From an uncultured Mollicutes bacterium (GTDB lineage: Bacteria > Bacillota_I > Bacilli_A > ML615J-28 > CAG-313), in NCBI GenBank assembly GCA_900548675.1, contig URLJ01000015.1, positions 1 to 30,177 of the forward strand: a stretch of 30,177 bases of DNA. Direction: 5' to 3'. The notes under the pieces are model-generated. The model did not search any database. It had not been told where the DNA came from and saw only the letters and a program-made list of their open reading frames with translations. Below are positions 8,374 through 16,535 of the stretch, one piece after another (within the stretch, counting starts at the first letter, position 1; every line of letters begins with the position of its first letter). A program made the position numbers and the translations under genes.

Positions 8374-11016
8374 CTATGAAATCTTTTCTATTTTTTTAAG
8401 AAGCTCTCTTACATCATTTAACTGTTGTTCATATTGTGATAGTTTTGCTCTCTCTGCGTTAACTTTTTCTGCTGGAGCCTTACTAATAAATGATTGATTA
8501 TTTAACATTTTATTTGAGCGTTCTACTTCTTGAATTAGACGTATTTCTTCTTTTTGAAGCTTACTTATCTCTTCATCGATATTAATTAAATCGTTTAAAG
8601 GAACAACAACCGTAACTTTTAATAGCACTTTGTTGACTGCATCAAGAGGAAGATTTTCGGAATTTTGTGTTATATAGTTAATTACATTGTAATTTGTGAA
8701 GCGTTCTAAGAAAGGTTGAACAGTTAGTAATTCATTTTTAACATTTTCATTCTCGCAAAGAAGGGTTAAAGTAATTTTTTTACTAGGTGATACATTTTTC
8801 TCAGCTCTGATATTTCTAACCGCTGTGATAATATCAATCATCAAATCAACTTTTTCGGAAGTTTTCTTAAGTGTCTCCTCGTCTTTTGGTAGAGTGAGTG
8901 GCTTTGGCCATGCAGATACCATGATAGAACCTTCGTTAAATTTTTGATATATTTCTTCTGTTACAAATGGCATAAATGGATGTAATAGTTTCAAAATGGT
9001 AATTAGTACTTCTTTTAGAACAGCACATGTATTAATCTTTTGTTTTGATGTACCATTATTGAATACTACTTTAGTTAGTTCTATATACCATGCTGCAAAA
9101 TCATTCCATGTAAAATTGTAAATTGCGCGAGCTACTTCGCCAAAATCAAAATTATCAAAGTTTTGATTAACCGTTTTTATAACACTATTAACCCTTTGTA
9201 AAATCCATAAATCGATGTCAGATAAATTATCATAATCAATAGTTTCGTTATGATAATTTTGATTATCTAAATTCATTTGAATATATCGAGCTATATTCCA
9301 TATTTTATTAATATAATTCCATGCAGCAGCGATTTTTTCTTCTGAATATCTTAAATCGGCACCTGGTGTGGAGTTGGTAGTTAGGAAATAGCGAAGGGCA
9401 TCGCAACCATATTTTTCAATTAACATGAAAGGATCAATACCATTTCCTAATGATTTACTCATCTTACGCCCTTGTTCATCTCTGATTAGTCCATGAATGA
9501 AGCATTTTTCAAAAGGTCTTTCATGCATAAAATGTTTAGATTGAAAGGCCATTCTAGCAACCCAAAAAAATATTATATCATAGGCTGTTACTAAGCAGTT
9601 CATAGGAAAATAGCGGTCTAAATCTGCGGTTTTCTTAGGCCATCCTAGTGTTGAGAAAGGCCATAAAGCACTTGAAAACCATGTGTCAAGAACATCTTCA
9701 TCTTGTCGCCACCCATCACCAGGACAGGTTTTTGAAACAATTACTTCATCTTCTTTGTACCAAGCAGGTATGCGGTGTCCCCACCATAATTGTCGTGAAA
9801 CGCACCAATCCTGGGTATTTTCTAACCAATTTTTAAATGTATTATTAAAACGTTCAGGAATAAATTCTATTTTTTCCTCACTATTTTGCATATCAAGAAC
9901 ATCGCTTGCTAGTTTGTCCATTTTAACAAACCATTGTTTTGATAAACGTGGTTCAACGACTACACCTGTACGCTCAGAATGGCCAACAGAGTGAATCATT
10001 TTTTCTATTTTAGGACATAATCCTTCTTTTTCTAAATCTAAAATAATTTGTTTACGAGCTTCAAAACGATCTAATCCCTGATATTTACCTGCCCACTCAT
10101 TCATTGTGCCATCTTCATTCATACATATAATTCGTGGCAAATTGTGGCGATTACCAACTTCGAAGTCATTCGGATCATGAGCAGGAGTTACTTTAACAAC
10201 ACCTGTTCCAAATTCTTTATCAACATATTCATCGGCTATTACAGGTATTTCTCTCGTAGTTAAGGGGATTATAACTGTTTTGCCAATAGCACTATTGTAT
10301 CTATCATCTAATGGATGTACCATCAATGCTGTATCACCAAACATAGTTTCGGGGCGCGTAGTCGCTATTTCTAAATATCCACTTCCATCAGTAAAAGGAT
10401 ATTTTATATGATAAAATGCTCCCTCGATATCTTTATACTCAACTTCAATGTTTGATAAAGCTGTTTTACTTTGAATATCCCAGTTAATTATTCTTTCACC
10501 ACGATATAGTAACCCCTCATTGTAAAGAGTTATGAAAACTTCATTGACAGCATCATTAAGTCCTTCATCTAGGGTAAAACGCTCTTTATTATAATCTAGA
10601 GATAGTCCTAACGCTGCCCATTGTTTTCTTATAATGCTAGCATATTCAGCCTTCCAATCCCAAGCTACTTCTAAAAATTTTTCACGGCCAAGGTCATAGC
10701 GGCTAATACCTTGTTGTTTTAATTTTGCATCTATTTTAGCTTGTGTTGCGATTCCTGCATGATCCATTCCAGGAAGCCACAAACAATCATAACCATCCAT
10801 ACGCTTTTGTCGAATTATTATGTCTTGTAATGTAGTGTTCCATGCATGACCAAGATGTAATATACCAGTTACATTTGGTGGTGGAATAACAATAGCATAT
10901 GGCTTCTTGCTCATATCGCCGCTGTTAAAATATCCATTTTTTAACCAATAGTCATATTTACCATTTTCTACTTCTGTATGACTATACTTCGGTGCCAAGT
11001 AATTTTTTTCGTTCAT
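8374..11016 (-). CDS. valS: Valyl-tRNA synthetase
   Basis: Class I tRNA synthetase charging tRNA-Val; about 880 residues, as usual. The HIGH signature is HLGH in PPPNVTGILHLGHAWN and the KMSKS signature is intact (GRKMSKSLGNGIDPF). The editing (CP1) domain, the VSRQLWWGHRIPAWY stretch and the anticodon domain are present, and the C-terminus is the coiled-coil arm typical of ValS (last about 65 residues). The frame runs 12 codons further upstream to base 11052, but that part overlaps the terminator of the T-box leader; the ATG at 11016 has a perfect GGAGG at 11023-11027 and is chosen. Expression should be controlled by the T-box just upstream. Confidence 0.98.
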   Translation of the reverse strand: MNEKNYLAPKYSHTEVENGKYDYWLKNGYFNSGDMSKKPYAIVIPPPNVTGILHLGHAWNTTLQDIIIRQKRMDGYDCLWLPGMDHAGIATQAKIDAKLKQQGISRYDLGREKFLEVAWDWKAEYASIIRKQWAALGLSLDYNKERFTLDEGLNDAVNEVFITLYNEGLLYRGERIINWDIQSKTALSNIEVEYKDIEGAFYHIKYPFTDGSGYLEIATTRPETMFGDTALMVHPLDDRYNSAIGKTVIIPLTTREIPVIADEYVDKEFGTGVVKVTPAHDPNDFEVGNRHNLPRIICMNEDGTMNEWAGKYQGLDRFEARKQIILDLEKEGLCPKIEKMIHSVGHSERTGVVVEPRLSKQWFVKMDKLASDVLDMQNSEEKIEFIPERFNNTFKNWLENTQDWCVSRQLWWGHRIPAWYKEDEVIVSKTCPGDGWRQDEDVLDTWFSSALWPFSTLGWPKKTADLDRYFPMNCLVTAYDIIFFWVARMAFQSKHFMHERPFEKCFIHGLIRDEQGRKMSKSLGNGIDPFMLIEKYGCDALRYFLTTNSTPGADLRYSEEKIAAAWNYINKIWNIARYIQMNLDNQNYHNETIDYDNLSDIDLWILQRVNSVIKTVNQNFDNFDFGEVARAIYNFTWNDFAAWYIELTKVVFNNGTSKQKINTCAVLKEVLITILKLLHPFMPFVTEEIYQKFNEGSIMVSAWPKPLTLPKDEETLKKTSEKVDLMIDIITAVRNIRAEKNVSPSKKITLTLLCENENVKNELLTVQPFLERFTNYNVINYITQNSENLPLDAVNKVLLKVTVVVPLNDLINIDEEISKLQKEEIRLIQEVERSNKMLNNQSFISKAPAEKVNAERAKLSQYEQQLNDVRELLKKIEKIS

Positions 11017-11029
11017 ATTTAACCTCCAT

Positions 11030-11279
11030 AAAAAAGCACCCTTGAAATCCAAGGACGCTTATTGTTAATAATAGCGCGGTACCACCCTAGTTTATGTAAA
11101 AAATTGTTTACATACGCTCAAATGGGATTAACGCTCCTTTACGTCAAAGCTTACTAAATATTTCTGCTTTGCTCCTCCTAGGCTACCTTCAACTTGTCCA
11201 TTTAAGTTTTTCACCAACCAACTTATCTCTAAAAGATGAACAATATTTACTCCTCCTAATCATAGGATTTAACATAACG
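11030..11279 (-). ncRNA. T-box leader controlling valS
   Basis: Transcriptional riboswitch that reads uncharged tRNA-Val. The conserved T-box AGGGTGGTACCGCG lies at 11075-11088 (minus strand); its TGGT would pair with the ACCA end of the tRNA. Upstream, Stem I features are visible: GGAGGAGTAAAT, an AG-rich AGAGA element and a GGTTGGTGA distal loop. The segment TTGAAGGTAGCC on the 3' side of Stem I offers GTA, a valine codon, at 11184-11186 as specifier. The antiterminator competes with the hairpin at 11031-11059. The leader starts about 6 bases after the -10 box at 11285. Confidence 0.93.
11031..11059 (-). terminator. Regulated terminator of the valS T-box
   Basis: On the minus strand AGCGTCCTTG pairs with CAAGGGTGCT (two G-U pairs), loop GATTT, followed by TTTTTT. 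It is five bases before the valS ribosome binding site and would form when tRNA-Val is charged. Confidence 0.9.
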
Positions 11280-11284
11280 CATTA

Positions 11285-11313
11285 ATTATACCAAAAATAA
11301 ATAGTGTTTTCAA
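11285..11313 (-). promoter_or_regulatory. Promoter of the T-box-valS-folC-radC unit
   Basis: On the minus strand TTGAAA (11308-11313), 17 bases, TATAAT (11285-11290). It is placed between the nadE stop codon and the T-box leader. Confidence 0.8.
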
Positions 11314-11331
11314 GAAAAATAATCTAATTTA

Positions 11332-13185
11332 TTATTTTATATCACCATTAATATATAAATCAGAACGTGGTGATAATGAAATATCAAAGATTTTTACACC
11401 TTCAGGAGCTGTTAAGCGTTTAAATTGTTGTGATTTAAATCTACGAATAAATCTATTATAATAATTTTCAGCATCATCTACTGTTAGATTATACACTTCT
11501 TTTAATAAGAAGAGTAATTTATTTTTTGAAGATCCATTATCTAAAAGTTCTTCTAAAATGAAGTCATTGATATCGTAACTTCCTATGCTATCTTCGGTTT
11601 TTTGGGTATCATCAGTTAATTCAGGGGTTATTGGAGCATCTGCTATTATTGTTAAAATATCTCTCATTTGATCATGTTTTTCAGCAAAATGTCTTACTAA
11701 GGAGCGAACTGCTGTTTTGGGCAAACCTGCATTTATATCATACATTGACATATGATCACCATTGAAAGTACACCAACCTAATGCAATTTCGCTCATATCG
11801 CCCGTTCCTAACACAATACCACGATATTTATTGGCAAGATTCATCAACAAATAGGTCCGATATCTAGCCTGAGCATTTTCGTATGTGATATCATGAGTGT
11901 TATGGTCGTGTCCAATTAAAGTTAAGTTATTCAAAACTTCGTCTTTTATATTTATCTCTTTAAAATCGATATCTAAGGTGCTAACTAAACGTAAAATCTT
12001 ATCTTTTGTTTTTTCGCTTGTAGCAAGAGCGGGAATCGATATGGCATGAATTGTTTTTGTTGAAAGTTTTTTACTTTTAAAAGTTTCTACCGCTATCAAA
12101 AGAGCTAGAGTTGAATCGAGACCACCACTAATGCCAATAACGATATCTTTAGTGCCTATATGAGAAAGTCTTTTTGATAGGGCAGCAGATAACACTTTTA
12201 TTACTTCTTCGGCCATAGTTTCACTTAACGCAAAAGGAAGTTTTACTGGTTTTGTATGAAGTCCTCCACTAAAGTTTTTTTTTAATTCAAAAAAGACATT
12301 TTTATTAGTGATTCCCTTCGTTTTAAAAACTTCATGGTAAGCATGTTTTTGAAGTCTTTTATAACGAATTTTTTCAATATCAATATCCACATAGTTAATT
12401 ATCGTATCATCTTCAAAGTGTTCTGAATTATATAGCACATCTCCCATCACGGAAGCAATTTGATGGCCAGTATACAATACATCACTACTTGTTTCTAAGA
12501 CCCCATTAGAACAATAAATATAAGCACCAGTACCTTTTATTGCAGCGGCATTAACAAGCGTTGCACGCAAATCTTGTTTAGCATTTCTAAAAGTACTTGC
12601 GGAAAGATTAAAAACAATTTCAGCACCATTAGCATATAAATCAAGGTGAGGACTATGATTAACCCATAAATCCTCGCAAATCTCGATACCAAAATTAAAT
12701 CTATCAGTGTTTTCACTAAATAAAAGTGATCCAATTGGAACATTTTGCCCTAAAACATTAACATATCCTGCTTCACTATACCATCTACTACCATCTTCAA
12801 AATAACGATTTTCTTTAAATTCACGATATGCAGGAAGATTAATCTTTGGTACAATTCCAATAATATCATGATTATTGATAACGTATGCTACATTATATAA
12901 GTTATTCTCCCATTCTAGGAGTCCGCCAATAATAATCAAGTGGTCTTCGTTGGCATCTATAATACTTTTCAAAGCTCGATCATGTTCAATTCGTAATTCG
13001 GTGTTGAAAAACCAATCATTTAATGAATAACCTGTTACAGCAAGCTCTGGAAACACTAAAATAGCTCCGTATTTATCTTCTTTCATAACTCTGATTATTT
13101 CTTTAGCATTTTCCTCTGGTTTTCCTAAAATTGTTTTAGGAGTAATCATTGCAATTTTTACAAAATTTTGGTCATAATTATTCAT
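11332..13185 (-). CDS. nadE: Glutamine-dependent NAD+ synthetase
   Basis: Final step of NAD synthesis: amidates nicotinate adenine dinucleotide with ammonia taken from glutamine. 617 residues in two domains. The N-terminal nitrilase-type glutaminase has the triad Glu47 (FPELAVTGYS), Lys114 (VPKINLPAYREF) and Cys170 (EICEDLW). The C-terminal ATP-pyrophosphatase domain has the P-loop SGGLDS (353-358) and the conserved GTGDMSEIALGWCTFNGDH. It follows nadD by 23 bases with AGAGG before the start, so both last steps of NAD synthesis are in one transcript. The upstream de novo genes (nadA/B/C) are not in the window, so the precursor source is unknown. Confidence 0.97.
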   Translation of the reverse strand: MNNYDQNFVKIAMITPKTILGKPEENAKEIIRVMKEDKYGAILVFPELAVTGYSLNDWFFNTELRIEHDRALKSIIDANEDHLIIIGGLLEWENNLYNVAYVINNHDIIGIVPKINLPAYREFKENRYFEDGSRWYSEAGYVNVLGQNVPIGSLLFSENTDRFNFGIEICEDLWVNHSPHLDLYANGAEIVFNLSASTFRNAKQDLRATLVNAAAIKGTGAYIYCSNGVLETSSDVLYTGHQIASVMGDVLYNSEHFEDDTIINYVDIDIEKIRYKRLQKHAYHEVFKTKGITNKNVFFELKKNFSGGLHTKPVKLPFALSETMAEEVIKVLSAALSKRLSHIGTKDIVIGISGGLDSTLALLIAVETFKSKKLSTKTIHAISIPALATSEKTKDKILRLVSTLDIDFKEINIKDEVLNNLTLIGHDHNTHDITYENAQARYRTYLLMNLANKYRGIVLGTGDMSEIALGWCTFNGDHMSMYDINAGLPKTAVRSLVRHFAEKHDQMRDILTIIADAPITPELTDDTQKTEDSIGSYDINDFILEELLDNGSSKNKLLFLLKEVYNLTVDDAENYYNRFIRRFKSQQFKRLTAPEGVKIFDISLSPRSDLYINGDIK

Positions 13186-13208
13186 TTAAAAACCTCTTTT
13201 CTAATTAT

Positions 13209-14180
13209 TTATTTACTATAGTTTATCGGCAACAAATTTTTATCTTTTGTTTCTTTATATTTTGATGATGAAACATCCAAATCAAAATCATCAATTATGA
13301 TGAAGTGATCACTATATTTTGAAAGCAATGTTGTATTATTAATAATTCTACGACAATTTAAATTATGTCTATTGAAAACAATAAAATTATTTTCATTAAT
13401 TAGTAATTCTGGTTCTATCCATGTAGGAATATCCTTCAAACTATCAGCACCTATTACAAAATATGGATGTCTCAATTCTCTTAGAGTTTCGTATGTGCCA
13501 TTGAAATCCTTATGTAATTCTATAAGGTTTAATGATACGCTTGGAAAAAGATCAGCAATTTCTTTTAAACTATCTATTCTAGAAGAATTATTGGATAGTG
13601 TTTTTAATTTATATGAGGAACCATTTGGAAGAATTTCAACTTTCTTAAGTAGCATATTAGCTAAATAACCTATTATTTCAAAATGAGCAACAGTAATAGG
13701 ATTAAATGATCCACCAAAAACGACTGTTTCACATTTAGATAGCTTTTCACTTATTTTAGCACATATTTTAATTTGGGATAAAAAATTTTTTAAAGCTTGC
13801 TCAAGATTATTGAAGTCACCAATTGAAAAAGCCCGAGGATAGTTTTTATTTTTAAATTCGGTGAAGCACTCAGCATCATCATAAAAGACAAATGCCGACT
13901 TTGCATATACTTTTTCAAGACTCTTAGATGATAAAACAGCGTCAATGTATTCGCCACCACTACTTTCAAATTTTTCAATAACGCTAGTAGGGTAAATTAC
14001 AGCACTATGTACCATTACAGAAAAATTATTTTTTAGTAATAATAAAGCTATATCTAAACTCTGTAAGTGGTTACTAACAACAGCAATTCTTCTCTTTTTA
14101 GACCACTCAGAATCTAATAGATGAGTTTGAAATAACTTGTTTAGTTCTATTTCATAATTATTTGAAAAAAGATTAGCCAT
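13209..14180 (-). CDS. nadD: NadD-like nicotinate-nucleotide adenylyltransferase with an extra N-terminal domain
   Basis: Residues about 150-323 are a nucleotidyltransferase of the NadD type: VVFGGSFNPITVAHFEI (from 153), LPNGSSYK, and YFVIGADSLKDIPTWIEPE (near 240-257). NadD adenylates nicotinate mononucleotide. nadE directly downstream supports this role. Residues 1-149 are extra: ordinary NadD has about 190-200 residues in all. This part begins RRIAVVSNHLQSLDIALLLL and looks like an alternating beta/alpha, Rossmann-like fold, but I recognise no family. The catalytic motifs are unusual: TxxH is TVAH (Gly replaced by Ala), and the C-terminal SSTxIR motif reads SSSKYK, so the usual Arg is Lys. 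The protein also ends early after that motif. GAGG precedes the start. Confidence 0.82.
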   Translation of the reverse strand: MANLFSNNYEIELNKLFQTHLLDSEWSKKRRIAVVSNHLQSLDIALLLLKNNFSVMVHSAVIYPTSVIEKFESSGGEYIDAVLSSKSLEKVYAKSAFVFYDDAECFTEFKNKNYPRAFSIGDFNNLEQALKNFLSQIKICAKISEKLSKCETVVFGGSFNPITVAHFEIIGYLANMLLKKVEILPNGSSYKLKTLSNNSSRIDSLKEIADLFPSVSLNLIELHKDFNGTYETLRELRHPYFVIGADSLKDIPTWIEPELLINENNFIVFNRHNLNCRRIINNTTLLSKYSDHFIIIDDFDLDVSSSKYKETKDKNLLPINYSK

Positions 14181-14203
14181 ATTTTACCTCATTTTCTTTT
14201 TAT

Positions 14204-14232
14204 ATTTTATCATATAATAAAAATATTTACAA
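14204..14232 (-). promoter_or_regulatory. Promoter of nadD-nadE
   Basis: On the minus strand TTGTAA (14227-14232), 17 bases, TAAAAT (14204-14209) with a TGn extension. It follows directly after the murD terminator. Confidence 0.7.
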
Positions 14233-14268
14233 GAAAAAAACTATCTAAGAGCTAAAGTCTTAAATAGT
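14233..14268 (-). terminator. Terminator of the ftsI-murE-mraY-murD unit, beginning inside murD
   Basis: On the minus strand ACTATTTAAGA pairs with TCTTAGATAGT (11 pairs, one G-U), loop CTTTAGC, followed by seven T. The 5' arm contains the last two codons and the stop codon of murD (TAA at 14260-14262). Confidence 0.85.
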
Positions 14269-15573
14269 CTTAAATTGTTTATTAACAAGTTCTGTAAATA
14301 ATTTACCTCGTTCTTCATAGTTGCTAAATTGATCGTAACTTTGAGCTGCTGGTGAGTATATAACTATTCCCTTAAAGTCGTCTAATAGCTTTATTAAACT
14401 TTTAAAAGCGCTTTTTAAAGTAGTTTCTTTTACAAAATCTAAGTTTAATAAACGAAAGTTTTTTTCCAATTTTTCGCTTAATTCCCCATAGCCTATTATT
14501 TTATAAAAACAATTTTTTTTCTTCTTAAGTAAGAAAAGCAGTTGTGCATAGTTGTCATCATTGGTTTTGCCTCCAAATATTAAAATTACTTTGTTTTTGT
14601 TTTGAAGACAAGCATTTAATAAGACCAAAGTACAGCTAGGATTTGTTGATTTAGCATCGTTAATGATGGAAAAATTTTCATTTTTATATATTAACTCATT
14701 ACGGTAATGTTCTTTTTCAAAAGTATTTAAACCTTTGTTTATTTCTATCAATGGTATACCTTGTTTTAGAGCTACAAAACAAGCGATAATCGCATCAAAC
14801 AATTCAAAGTTTGTAGATAGTTCATCATTGCGTATAGTAAATACTTTTTTATTATTAATTAGTACTTCTTTGCTTCTACAATCAATGCTGATATCGTCAA
14901 TCATCAGACTATTATTCTTTTGAATTACTTGATAGATTTTAATAAAGTTGCATAGCTTTACATTAATTCCTAATATGGCTATACCTTTATCTTGCTTAAT
15001 ACAATCTAACATATGCAACTTTGTATTTTTATAATCCTGAAGGTTCTTATGCCAATCTAAGTGATGTTCAGTAATGTTTGTAATGACTCCTACTTCCAAC
15101 TGTAGTTCACTAACATCATGTAACATAAAACTTGATAGTTCTATTACAAAGTAATCTTTTTCAAAATCTGCAGTAGTTTCATTAAAAATAGGATTTCCAA
15201 TATTGCCGCAGAGATGTACAGAATACGCTTTGTTAAGTAAACATGCGATAAGTTTAGCAGTTGTAGTTTTTCCATTAGTCCCTGTTACCCCAATAATGTG
15301 TTTAGGTTTAAACAAACGATAAAATAATTCAATATCATTTATTATTTGTTTCTCCTTTGAGTGCGCCTTTTCTAAAAGTATAGTTTCAGGTTTTATTCCG
15401 GGCGACTTAATTACTACATCAATTCTATTTAAAAGGTCATCAATTTTAGTGATAGTATCATTATCAGTAAATTCTAAATACGTGTAATTATGCTTGTCAA
15501 AAAATCTCTTTACAGCTTGATTAGAAACGCCATTTCCATATAATAAATAACGTATATTTTTATAATATTCCAT
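14260..15573 (-). CDS. murD: UDP-N-acetylmuramoyl-L-alanine:D-glutamate ligase
   Basis: Adds D-Glu to UDP-MurNAc-L-Ala in peptidoglycan precursor synthesis, in the cytoplasm. 437 residues, normal for MurD. The ATP-binding P-loop is GVTGTNGKTTTAKL; the central domain shows NITEHHLDWH; the C-terminal domain has IFGGKTNDDN and SPAAQSYDQFSNYEERG (usually SPACASFDQF). It overlaps the mraY 3' end by 14 bases and its GGAGTGG ribosome binding site lies in mraY. It is the last gene of the wall cluster here; ftsW, murG and murC, often found next, are absent. Confidence 0.97.
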   Translation of the reverse strand: MEYYKNIRYLLYGNGVSNQAVKRFFDKHNYTYLEFTDNDTITKIDDLLNRIDVVIKSPGIKPETILLEKAHSKEKQIINDIELFYRLFKPKHIIGVTGTNGKTTTAKLIACLLNKAYSVHLCGNIGNPIFNETTADFEKDYFVIELSSFMLHDVSELQLEVGVITNITEHHLDWHKNLQDYKNTKLHMLDCIKQDKGIAILGINVKLCNFIKIYQVIQKNNSLMIDDISIDCRSKEVLINNKKVFTIRNDELSTNFELFDAIIACFVALKQGIPLIEINKGLNTFEKEHYRNELIYKNENFSIINDAKSTNPSCTLVLLNACLQNKNKVILIFGGKTNDDNYAQLLFLLKKKKNCFYKIIGYGELSEKLEKNFRLLNLDFVKETTLKSAFKSLIKLLDDFKGIVIYSPAAQSYDQFSNYEERGKLFTELVNKQFKTI

Positions 15574-16531
15574 TTAATGCCACTCCTAATATTCCACACA
15601 GTAAACCTACACTCCAAAATAAAAGATCAATTTGCCATTCGTTCATTCCATAATATTCAAATGTATGATGAAGTGGAGCCATTGGAAACACTCTTTTGCC
15701 CTTTGTTAGTTTAAAATATGTTACTTGTATTATAACACTTAAAGTTTCTATAACAAAAGGCAAACCAATGAACAAAAGAATTAATTCTTTTTTTAATATT
15801 AATGCGGTTATAGCTAAAATTGCCCCAAAGGACATTGACCCAGTGTTCCCCATAAATATTTTAGCGGGATGAAGGTTAAAAATCATAAAAGATATCAAAC
15901 TTACCATAAAGCTAACTAATAAAAGTGTAATATCAATGTTATCATTTTTATAAGCAATTATAGCGAATGCTGCAAAAGCGATAAACACGAGTCCTGATGC
16001 CAATCCATCGATTCCATCAGTAATATTGACAGCGTTTGAAGTAGCCATTATGACTAAAACTAACCATACTCCATAGATAAAAAATATATTAATACTTTTT
16101 CCAAACAAAATAATTTCATTATTGTAACCTGATAAATGATAGAATAAATAAGATAATAACCCCACAAATATTTGCATTATTATTTTTGTTAAAGGTTTAA
16201 TCCCCTCATTATTATGGAAATGAATATTTCGATAGTCATCTATAAAGCCTATTACAAAATATCCTAAAATTGTTACCCATAAAAGTAAATTATTATACGT
16301 GAGTAAAGGCCGCTTCAGAGCGATTGAAATTAAAAAGTAAGTGAAAAATCCAATTAAAACCACGAGGGAACCACCTAGGGTAGGCGTTCCAGCTTTTTTT
16401 AGATGTTCTTTAGGACCATCAATTCTTATTGATTGACCAAGTTTTTTTTCTTTTAAGAAAGGTATTAAAAAAACAAAACCAAAGTATGATAAATAAACAC
16501 CCAATACTAAACAACCAATTATCATTTTCAT
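15560..16531 (-). CDS. mraY: Phospho-N-acetylmuramoyl-pentapeptide transferase
   Basis: Integral membrane enzyme that moves phospho-MurNAc-pentapeptide to undecaprenyl phosphate, forming lipid I. 323 residues with about ten hydrophobic segments. Family marks: GTPTLGG (near 48), the aspartate pair in GFIDDYRN, NITDGIDGLA, and PLHHTFEYYG near the C-terminus. It sits 4 bases after the murE stop. GAGGGAG is 12 bases before the ATG, a slightly long spacing, so coupling to murE is likely. Confidence 0.97.
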   Translation of the reverse strand: MKMIIGCLVLGVYLSYFGFVFLIPFLKEKKLGQSIRIDGPKEHLKKAGTPTLGGSLVVLIGFFTYFLISIALKRPLLTYNNLLLWVTILGYFVIGFIDDYRNIHFHNNEGIKPLTKIIMQIFVGLLSYLFYHLSGYNNEIILFGKSINIFFIYGVWLVLVIMATSNAVNITDGIDGLASGLVFIAFAAFAIIAYKNDNIDITLLLVSFMVSLISFMIFNLHPAKIFMGNTGSMSFGAILAITALILKKELILLFIGLPFVIETLSVIIQVTYFKLTKGKRVFPMAPLHHTFEYYGMNEWQIDLLFWSVGLLCGILGVALNGIL

Positions 16532-16535
16532 ATTA

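Noticed and set aside
11017..11052. Extended N-terminus of valS (12 extra residues)
   Set aside because: Those codons are read from the T-box terminator stem and the SD; the ATG at 11016 has a perfect GGAGG.
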